DNA from: Nitratifractor sp.
GTDB lineage: Bacteria; Campylobacterota; Campylobacteria; Campylobacterales; Sulfurovaceae
NCBI GenBank assembly: GCA_015490055.1
Contig: WFYP01000209.1
Coordinates: 1-6,717 of the forward strand
Length of the DNA stretch: 6,717 nucleotides
Direction: 5' to 3'
Shown in pieces: positions 1 through 4,121 of this stretch; the first letter of the stretch is position 1; each line of letters begins with the position of its first letter. A model generated the notes under the pieces. That model made no database searches and was not told the origin of the DNA. It worked only from the letters and a program-made list of their open reading frames with translations. The translations under genes were made by a program, and so were the position numbers.

Positions 1-50
1 TCAAGAAAATCTAACGCAGTAGATGTGCCTTTTTCTTATCGCCCATAGGG
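1..50. other. Possible dispersed-repeat fragment left of the palindrome
   Basis: No gene can be supported here. The plus strand is open from base 1 to a TAG at 46-48 (reads ...NAVDVPFSYRP), and the minus strand has a tiny ATG-started frame ending in TAG. The piece abuts the long palindrome at 51-149 without a gap. Its composition and its position next to a beheaded gene suggest the edge of an interspersed repeat entering from the left, but no second copy is present in this window, so this is inference only. Confidence 0.25.
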
Positions 51-149
51 TGAAAAGCTTTTGCCTCATCTTTGCACTTAGATATACTCGAATTAGCTAA
101 GGCTAGTACTTCGTATCTCTAAGTACAAATCTAAGGCAAAAGCTTTTCA
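51..149. repeat. Long near-perfect palindrome (37-bp arms)
   Basis: The arms at 51-87 and 113-149 are inverted complements with 32 of 37 positions paired. The outer 16 bp (51-66 with 134-149, containing AAAAGCTTTTGCC) match perfectly, and the five mismatches lie further in. The 25-base loop (88-112) carries TTAGCTAAGGCTAG. There is no reading frame and no T-tract after it, so it is unlike an intrinsic terminator. Size and structure fit a MITE-like or other non-autonomous palindromic insertion. No target-site duplication could be recognised. Confidence 0.7.
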
Positions 150-205
150 TTAAAATATGTTATTTATTATGGTCAGGTACTTAGCTTGTCGATTAGCTAA
201 AGGGA

Positions 206-346
206 ATGCCAATTGGATGTATATCGTGTCATCAGTCAGCATCTGGAGCAGATTTTGTGTTTTCTCACAACAAAACTGTAAATGCTAGTGTCTCTTTGAT
301 TAGCGATAAGAGTATGAAAGAGAAGTTTACTGATTTAATGAAGTAA
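206..346 (+). pseudogene. 3' remnant of a c-type cytochrome gene (P460-like)
   Basis: An open stretch after an in-frame TAG at 194-196 encodes about 46 residues from ATG 206 to TAA 344-346. It contains CISCH, the CXXCH covalent haem-attachment motif, followed by QSASGADFVFS. This arrangement, haem motif then a D-[FY]-V-F-S block close to the C-terminus, is typical of cytochrome P460-family proteins, which are periplasmic c-haem enzymes. No signal peptide or N-terminal domain remains, and in-frame stops at 182-184 and 194-196 cut it off upstream. A second frame from ATG 169 stays open across this junction and could be the upstream part after a frameshift. The purine run before ATG 206 is too close to serve as a normal ribosome site. 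Read as a gene fragment beheaded next to the palindrome; the family call is tentative, the haem motif is certain. Confidence 0.55.
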
Positions 347-366
347 GTGTAAGTAAGATTGCTAAA

Positions 367-390
367 GGACACCTATTTTTAGAGGTGCCC
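367..390. terminator. Hairpin downstream of cytochrome remnant
   Basis: Arms 367-374 (GGACACCT) and 383-390 (AGGTGCCC) pair over 8 bp with one A-C mismatch around an A/T loop. It sits between two converging coding stretches, so it may be part of a bidirectional termination region. The following A/T run is short, so termination strength is uncertain. Confidence 0.4.
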
Positions 391-393
391 TAA

Positions 394-424
394 ATTTATA
401 GAGAGCATATGGCTCTCTATAAAT
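394..424. terminator. Perfect 13-bp hairpin between convergent genes
   Basis: Arms 394-406 and 412-424 are perfect 13-bp inverted complements around the loop ATATG, with the core GAGAGC/GCTCTC. It lies 13 bases beyond the stop codon of the minus-strand DUF505-like gene. A/T-rich sequence continues on both sides, which fits a bidirectional terminator, although neither side has a long uninterrupted T-tract. Confidence 0.6.
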
Positions 425-437
425 ATTCTTTGAGCCT

Positions 438-2294
438 TTAGCTATTTAAAGCATCTACTGCTTCTAGCATTTTAATACCTGCTTCGTTTACGCTGTTTTT
501 GCCTAAATATTTTGCTTCTCTTGCAGCTATGTATGCTTTGTCAAAGCTCTCTGGGCTTAAGCCACTCTTTTTAATAGCCTCTTTTATATTTTTTGGAAGT
601 ATTCTAATTTTTTTCTCTTTTACATACATACTTCCTGTATCAGCAATAGCTTTAACTACACGGTAGATAGTTGGGTTTATTGGTGCACCAAATCCACTTG
701 GAACTGCACTCATAGCTTCATCCATAACTCTACCAAACTCAGTCTCTACAATGTGTTTATCGGCTAAAACTTCTATAAAACCTTTTGCTTCTATTTTATC
801 TAGTGCCTCTTCTATTTTTACTCTCTCATCTTCTGAGTCAGTAGTGTTTAAAAGCTCTTCGATTGTCATACCGCTACTTGGCAATTTTTTAAAGATTTCC
901 ATTTCGTATTTATTTATAAATGGCATCTTTTTATGGCTTGCTAACTCTTCGTATAGAAGTCCAGATTTGCTTGCTTCAAAGTTTCCAAGCACTCTCTCTT
1001 TTCTTGCCTCTAATACCCACTCTTTGTTTGGAGAGCTAAACATTTTATTTGCCAATGTAAGTGTTTTAAGACTCCATGAGTGAATAGCTCTCTCATCGCT
1101 TTGATCTTGCAGTACTCTTTTGCCATCTTCTGTAACAAAATATACCTCTTTGCCGTTATCATCAACACCTTCAGTTATTAAACCAAACGCTTCTAGTGAA
1201 TATAGGTAACTTCTTAAATCGAAGTTATCTTCAAACCATTTAACTTTATCTTTTACTTCGCCAAATTGCTTAGCTATCTCTTGCTTTTTCTTAGGAAGTT
1301 CATCTAAACGGCGACCATACTTCTCTATAACTTTTTTATACTCTGCAATTTTTCTATCTACTAACTCTCTTTTTAACTCATCAAAAGTTGGAGTCTCTTC
1401 TGGGTTACTTTTTGTATTAACATTCCAAATTTTATCTATAGCTTTAAGAGTTTCTACCTCTTCTTTTTCGATTGCAAAGCTCTTTAGTGGCTTATCTATC
1501 TTATCGCTAAAGATTCTATATGCCTCTAGTGCATACTCTCCAGCGGTAGATAACTCATCTGTATCTATTAGGTAACCAAGAGTCTCTAACTCTACAAGTG
1601 CATCTAAATCTACCTCTTCTCCATCTGCTACTTTTGCTAAATTTGCTAAAATAGATGTATCTAGTACTGCTCCTTCGCTAGCAAATCCACCATATGTTAA
1701 GGCGTTTCTTACAGCTTGTCCAAGCTCTGTAAATGCATAATAGTCACCATTTGGTAGAGAGTAAGCAATAATACGCATTGCCTCTAGCATATCTTTGCTA
1801 TTGCCATCTGGGCTTAGGTAGTGTGCATCTGTTGGACCCATTGGCGATTTTCTAATATACTCTGCTAGCTCTGCATCTATAGATAGCTCTGGAGCGATAA
1901 TATTATAAGCTTCGTATACATCCAATGCCTCTTGAGTAAGCTCTTGCTTATCATTTGCAAAGCCTCTTTTTGCAAGTTCATCTTGACTTACAGAAGTTGT
2001 TTTATTTTTGTTTCTTTTTGCAGCATCAATCATAGCGATTATTTTAGAGCTAATTACTTTAAAGTTTTCATCTTGCTCATCAAAGTTAATACTCTCAGTA
2101 ACTCTTGCAAGAGCATCTGCAACAATTTCTCCACCATAACTTAACTCAATCTTTGCCGGGATAGGAAAACGCACCAATCCACTTAGGTTTAATGTCTCTA
2201 TATCTTCATTGTTAAGTTTCTCAATATTGATGGTTTTATCATCACTTTTGTGTAGTGCTAATAGTATTTTAGCAGCCTCTTTTTTTATTAACAT
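438..2294 (-). CDS. DUF505-like protein, multi winged-helix repeats
   Basis: A 618-residue soluble protein with no signal peptide or membrane helix. It resembles the DUF505 family, uncharacterised proteins of about this length known mainly from archaea and some thermophilic or marine bacteria; the name rests on recognition, not a search. A recurring pattern, L-x(2)-x-G-[LFY]-[IV] followed by a [ST]-x(2)-G-x(5)-A-type wing/helix, occurs near residues 34-62, 187-199, 234-259, 366-395, 500-527 and 595-614, with a weaker copy at 108-129. This suggests tandem winged-helix-like modules. Residues 303-352 are highly charged and probably helical or coiled-coil. No catalytic motif, metal site or nucleotide-binding loop is evident. 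The start is supported by AAGGA at 2300-2304 (complement strand), five bases before ATG. It is transcribed divergently from the ABM-family gene at 2428 and ends at a hairpin. Function unknown; nucleic-acid binding or scaffolding is only an inference from the fold pattern. Confidence 0.7.
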   Translation of the reverse strand: MLIKKEAAKILLALHKSDDKTINIEKLNNEDIETLNLSGLVRFPIPAKIELSYGGEIVADALARVTESINFDEQDENFKVISSKIIAMIDAAKRNKNKTTSVSQDELAKRGFANDKQELTQEALDVYEAYNIIAPELSIDAELAEYIRKSPMGPTDAHYLSPDGNSKDMLEAMRIIAYSLPNGDYYAFTELGQAVRNALTYGGFASEGAVLDTSILANLAKVADGEEVDLDALVELETLGYLIDTDELSTAGEYALEAYRIFSDKIDKPLKSFAIEKEEVETLKAIDKIWNVNTKSNPEETPTFDELKRELVDRKIAEYKKVIEKYGRRLDELPKKKQEIAKQFGEVKDKVKWFEDNFDLRSYLYSLEAFGLITEGVDDNGKEVYFVTEDGKRVLQDQSDERAIHSWSLKTLTLANKMFSSPNKEWVLEARKERVLGNFEASKSGLLYEELASHKKMPFINKYEMEIFKKLPSSGMTIEELLNTTDSEDERVKIEEALDKIEAKGFIEVLADKHIVETEFGRVMDEAMSAVPSGFGAPINPTIYRVVKAIADTGSMYVKEKKIRILPKNIKEAIKKSGLSPESFDKAYIAAREAKYLGKNSVNEAGIKMLEAVDALNS

Positions 2295-2323
2295 AATCGT
2301 CCTTTTTGTTTTAATATCGGAAG

Positions 2324-2353
2324 TCTATAGTAATATAAGAAAAAACTTTGCAA
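2324..2353 (-). promoter_or_regulatory. Candidate promoter of the DUF505-like gene
   Basis: On the minus strand TTGCAA (2348-2353) and TATAGA (2324-2329) are separated by 18 bases, close to sigma-70 spacing, with a T-rich spacer. The implied transcript start leaves a leader of roughly 25 nt before the ribosome site and ATG at 2294. This is a sequence match only; other A/T hexamers nearby could serve instead. Confidence 0.4.
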
Positions 2354-2397
2354 CCTATATTGCATTGAGAATTTATATTCTTTTAATAATTAAAGAG

Positions 2398-2403
2398 TAA
2401 AAT
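2398..2403 (+). promoter_or_regulatory. Candidate -10 element of the ABM-family gene
   Basis: TAAAAT lies 24 bases before the ATG at 2428, in a very A/T-rich tract with no convincing -35 box, the usual picture for epsilonproteobacterial sigma-70 promoters. The ribosome site AAGGA follows directly downstream, within AAAAAAAGGATACAAAATG. Confidence 0.35.
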
Positions 2404-2427
2404 AGCCAACAAAAAAAAGGATACAAA

Positions 2428-2739
2428 ATGGTAATAGTTTTAACAAAATTCCCAATTAAAGATGAGTTTAAAAGTGAATATAGCGAGCATTTAAAAACAG
2501 CTGTAACAAAGCATGAGATAGATAAGCAAGATGGTTTTATAGATATGAAACTGTTAGCTCCACAAACTATTCCGCATATGGGCGAGAATAATACTTTTGC
2601 AATCGAGACAACTTGGGAAGATATGCAAAGTTTTGTCGCTTACACACAAAGCGAAGCATTCAAAAAATCGCACGAAAATATGCCACCAAGAGATTGGTTC
2701 GCAGGACGCCCAAGTGTAGAGGTTTACGAAACACTATAA
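2428..2739 (+). CDS. ABM/IsdG-like small monooxygenase-family protein
   Basis: A 103-residue cytoplasmic protein of the antibiotic biosynthesis monooxygenase (dimeric ferredoxin-like alpha/beta barrel) superfamily. Diagnostic are G36-F-x-x-M40, the strand ETTW63, the helix Q67SFVAYTQSEAFKKSH82 and a C-terminal strand ending VEVYETL. The W63...SH82 arrangement corresponds to the Trp and His of IsdG/IsdI-type haem-degrading enzymes. The N-terminal Asn of that triad is not seen: the equivalent strand reads VIVLTKF, so haem oxygenation cannot be assumed. Alternatives are a quinol or other cofactor-independent monooxygenase, or a haem-binding protein without turnover. An AAGGA ribosome site lies about seven bases before ATG. 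Its stop codon overlaps the start of the next ORF (TAATG), suggesting possible translational coupling. It is divergent from the DUF505-like gene and may share control with it. Family call good, substrate unknown. Confidence 0.8.
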   Translation: MVIVLTKFPIKDEFKSEYSEHLKTAVTKHEIDKQDGFIDMKLLAPQTIPHMGENNTFAIETTWEDMQSFVAYTQSEAFKKSHENMPPRDWFAGRPSVEVYETL

Positions 2740-2966
2740 TGGGTGGATTTTCTAAATTTATAATTTACAATGTTGTGGTCTATATTATCTATTGGATAAT
2801 AGACCACATTTTTACTTTTTTAAATCTATACAGCTCTAAAAAATTAGGACAAGATTTACTTGTAATGCCTACTGATTCTGATTTAAAATTAATAATTATA
2901 AATATAATTTTATCAGCAATACTTGGTTTTATTGTAATGAGATGGATAGAGAGAAAATTAATATAA
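2739..2966 (+). CDS. Small two-helix membrane protein, unknown
   Basis: A 75-residue ORF starting at the ATG that overlaps the TAA of the ABM gene by one base. An upstream in-frame ATG at 2613 would lie wholly inside the ABM gene and adds a basic, implausible N-terminus, so the overlapping ATG is chosen. Two hydrophobic segments are predicted at about residues 7-28 (rich in I, V, Y, W) and 50-69 (LIIINIILSAILGFIVMRW), joined by a polar loop KKLGQDLLVMPTDSD. The C-terminus is basic (RWIERK), favouring the cytoplasm. No ribosome site of its own is well placed; translation would depend on coupling. An intrinsic-terminator-like hairpin lies inside codons 12-28, so the ORF would be expressed only when termination fails. 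It could be a spurious frame in A/T-rich DNA, although the charge pattern looks protein-like. No family recognised. Confidence 0.45.
   Translation: MGGFSKFIIYNVVVYIIYWIIDHIFTFLNLYSSKKLGQDLLVMPTDSDLKLIIINIILSAILGFIVMRWIERKLI
2774..2821 (+). terminator. Strong intrinsic terminator after the ABM gene
   Basis: Arms TGTGGTCTAT (2774-2783) and ATAGACCACA (2799-2808) pair perfectly. A further TATC/GATA (2786-2789 with 2795-2798) closes a five-base loop, leaving a two-base bulge. A T-rich run, TTTTT-AC-TTTTTT (2809-2821), follows at once. This is the best intrinsic terminator in the window. It lies 34 bases past the ABM stop and inside the overlapping small membrane ORF. Confidence 0.75.
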
Positions 2967-2970
2967 TAAT

Positions 2971-2993
2971 TCAATACCTTATTAAGGCATTGA
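2971..2993. terminator. Hairpin between converging genes
   Basis: TCAATACCTT and AAGGCATTGA pair over 10 positions with a single A-C mismatch and an ATT loop. It lies just after the small membrane ORF and before the 3' end of the DUF493 gene. The T-tract on either side is weak, so this is a possible bidirectional terminator of modest strength. Confidence 0.4.
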
Positions 2994-3029
2994 AAAATCT
3001 ACCCATCCAGACCATAATTTTAAATTTTT

Positions 3030-3299
3030 TTACAAAACATAATCCACATCATTATGTTCGCCAAAAGTTTTATATAATTTATCACGCTCCTCTTCCGTAT
3101 CTACTATACACTCTGCTGAGTAACTATGAAAATTACCTTTTTTTGAACTATTACTAAATTTACAAGTGTGTTCTTTATCGCCCATTACCTCTTTTACAGC
3201 TTGCTCTACTTTATCTTTATCTTTCCCTATTACTTTAAAACCCCATTTTGTTGGGTAGTTTATTTCTGGTTTTTCTTCTGTTTTATTGTCTAGTATCAT
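3030..3299 (-). CDS. DUF493 (YbeD-like) family protein
   Basis: An 89-residue soluble protein matching the DUF493/YbeD pattern: I-x-Y-P-x-K-W-G-F-K-V-I-G around residues 13-25, a middle S-N-S-S-K-K-G-x-[FY]-H-S block at about 49-59, and a terminal EEERDKLYKTFGEHNDVDYVL-like helix and strand. The family has an ACT-like alpha/beta fold of about 90 residues, so this copy is full length. In E. coli YbeD is encoded next to lipoate genes, but its function is not established, and no lipoate gene is present here. The start is fixed by AAGGAG at 3305-3310 (complement), five bases from ATG. It lies downstream of moaC on the same strand but 122 bp away, with a REP-like hairpin between, so co-transcription is doubtful. 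A cysteine pair (C46, C64) is visible, with no known role. Confidence 0.8.
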   Translation of the reverse strand: MILDNKTEEKPEINYPTKWGFKVIGKDKDKVEQAVKEVMGDKEHTCKFSNSSKKGNFHSYSAECIVDTEEERDKLYKTFGEHNDVDYVL

Positions 3300-3318
3300 A
3301 TTTGCTCCTTTCTTTTTT

Positions 3319-3344
3319 GGTGTGGGCGTGGGTGTGAGTGGTAG
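3319..3344 (+). repeat. GTG-rich hexamer tract left of REP-like hairpin
   Basis: Units GGTGTG, GGCGTG, GGTGTG and AGTGGT follow one another with a period of six. The G/T bias on the plus strand is unlike the surrounding A/T-rich DNA. It is loosely complementary to the CAC-rich heptamer array at 3392-3426, so the two may form the outer stem of one large imperfect palindrome around the hairpin at 3367-3388. Confidence 0.5.
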
Positions 3345-3366
3345 GTTAATGGCTATTTAAGTATGC

Positions 3367-3392
3367 GGGCAGACACATAGGTCTGCCCCTAC
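3367..3392 (-). repeat. REP-like hairpin with GTAG head (RAYT-type)
   Basis: GGGCAGAC (3367-3374) and GTCTGCCC (3381-3388) are perfect 8-bp arms around a six-base loop, strikingly G+C-rich for this region. Read on the minus strand, GTAG (3389-3392) sits directly 5' of the palindrome. That is the conserved tetranucleotide of REP elements mobilised by RAYT (TnpA-REP, Y1-type) enzymes. No RAYT gene is in the window. It could also impede or terminate moaC read-through toward the DUF493 gene, though no T-tract follows. Confidence 0.6.
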
Positions 3393-3426
3393 ACTACCCA
3401 CTAATCACTAACATCTAACACCTAAT
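3392..3426. repeat. Heptanucleotide tandem array (CACTAAC)x5 at moaC end
   Basis: Five degenerate seven-base units in exact register: CACTACC, CACTAAT, CACTAAC, ATCTAAC, ACCTAAT. CTA is kept in the middle of every unit. The last unit overlaps the moaC stop codon (CTA, 3422-3424, which is TAG on the coding strand), so the array supplies the stop. It adjoins the REP-like hairpin. Confidence 0.65.
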
Positions 3427-3898
3427 TAGCTCTTCTAAAATCTCCACTTTTACCGCCACTTTTTTCTTCTAATTGAATTGGACCTATTACCATACCCTTA
3501 TCGATTGCTTTTAACATATCGTATATTGTTAGTAAACCTGTGCTAACTGCTGTTAGGGCTTCCATCTCTACGCCAGTTTTGCCTACTAATTTTGCAGTTG
3601 CACTTAGTTTAAAGCCAGGCAACTCTGGCAACTCCGCAACATCTATTTTAACAGAAGTTAGCATTAATGGATGACACATAGGTATCAATTCGCTAGTTTT
3701 TTTTGCACCTTGTATTGCGGCGATTACTGCTGTTTGTAAAACTGGACCTTTTTTTGCTCGATTTTCGACAACTGCATCGTATGCCTCTTGAGTTACGGTA
3801 ATAGTCCCACTTGCAGTTGCCACTCTTGTTGTATCATCTTTAATAGATACATCTACCATTTTAGGTCTATCGTTTTCGTCTAAATGCGTTAGGTTCAT
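3422..3898 (-). CDS. moaC: Cyclic pyranopterin monophosphate synthase MoaC
   Basis: A 158-residue cytoplasmic enzyme of molybdenum cofactor synthesis. It converts the MoaA product 3',8-cyclo-7,8-dihydro-GTP to cyclic pyranopterin monophosphate (EC 4.6.1.17). Length is normal for the family. Signature blocks appear in order: LTHLD (3-7), MVDVS-K (14-20), LIPMCHP (71-77), KTGVEMEALTAVS (107-119), LLTIYDMLKAIDK (122-134) and EEKSGGKSG (144-152). Residues matching the known active site are K50, H76, D127 and K130, so it should be active. AAGG at 3905-3908 (complement) is six bases before ATG. No other Mo-cofactor gene is adjacent, so moaC stands alone here. It is divergent from ccoG across a 223-bp control region. 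Its 3' end merges with a heptamer array. Confidence 0.96.
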   Translation of the reverse strand: MNLTHLDENDRPKMVDVSIKDDTTRVATASGTITVTQEAYDAVVENRAKKGPVLQTAVIAAIQGAKKTSELIPMCHPLMLTSVKIDVAELPELPGFKLSATAKLVGKTGVEMEALTAVSTGLLTIYDMLKAIDKGMVIGPIQLEEKSGGKSGDFRRAN

Positions 3899-3919
3899 AA
3901 CTTGCCTTTATATTAGTGT

Positions 3920-3925
3920 ATCATA
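3920..3925 (-). promoter_or_regulatory. Candidate -10 element of moaC
   Basis: TATGAT on the minus strand lies 21 bases upstream of the moaC start codon. No convincing -35 box is present 17 bases further up, only A/T-rich sequence with T runs. A nearby TAATAT is too close to the ribosome site to serve. Pattern match only. Confidence 0.35.
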
Positions 3926-3989
3926 TGAGTTAAAGATACAAAAAGTTTTTTAATTTATTCCGTAATTATACCTTTTTTTAAGTAAAAAG

Positions 3990-4018
3990 CTATACAATTA
4001 GTAGTATCTATACAGTTA
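3990..4018 (+). repeat. Direct repeats CTATACA(A/G)TTA upstream of ccoG
   Basis: Two 11-bp copies at 3990-4000 and 4008-4018 differ at a single base and start 18 bp apart, not quite two helical turns. They lie between moaC and ccoG, about 70-100 bp before the ccoG -10 element. This would suit a regulator binding side by side, but the binding protein is not known. Confidence 0.4.
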
Positions 4019-4033
4019 AGTTATATTACTCAT

Positions 4034-4084
4034 TACTTTTAGTTATATAAATTGTAAGAATTGCTTATGTATTAACTAAAAGTA
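4034..4084. promoter_or_regulatory. 12-bp inverted repeat next to the ccoG promoter
   Basis: TACTTTTAGTTA (4034-4045) and TAACTAAAAGTA (4073-4084) are perfect inverted complements separated by 27 bases. The right arm ends three bases before the TATAAT at 4088, overlapping the spacer and -35 region. This could be a split operator or a DNA-loop site controlling ccoG, or a structure in a longer transcript. Chance is less likely for a perfect 12-bp arm pair, but the A/T richness weakens the case. Confidence 0.45.
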
Positions 4085-4087
4085 TAG

Positions 4088-4093
4088 TATAAT
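4088..4093 (+). promoter_or_regulatory. -10 element of ccoG
   Basis: A consensus TATAAT lies 28 bases before the ccoG ATG at 4122, which gives a short leader containing the ribosome site AAGGA (4110-4114, seven bases from ATG). There is no good TTGACA at the usual distance; TTGCTT at 4061-4066 is too far. That is normal for epsilonproteobacterial sigma-70 promoters. Confidence 0.55.
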
Positions 4094-4121
4094 AACAGTA
4101 ATACACAAAAAGGATAAAGAG

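Noticed and set aside
31..50. Similarity of TTATCGCCCAT near 38 to the same string near 3177
   Set aside because: The second copy encodes MGDK inside the DUF493 gene; the match is short and not extended, so it is most likely chance.
751..1083. Plus-strand open frame of 110 residues inside the DUF505-like gene
   Set aside because: It lies wholly antisense to a long well-supported gene, has serine/leucine-rich shadow composition and no ribosome site.
1932..2400. Two short plus-strand frames at the 5' end of the DUF505-like gene
   Set aside because: Both are antisense shadows with low-complexity hydrophobic translations and no start signals.
2789..2974. Minus-strand frame of 61 residues opposite the small membrane ORF
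   Set aside because: No ribosome site, crosses the terminator hairpin, and its composition follows from A/T richness.
2942..3157. Plus-strand frame of 71 residues opposite the DUF493 gene
   Set aside because: Mostly antisense to the DUF493 coding region; tyrosine/histidine-rich shadow without start signals.
3899..4121. Possible riboswitch (for example Moco-type) before moaC
   Set aside because: The leader from the likely promoter to moaC is too short, and no multi-stem conserved aptamer is recognisable.
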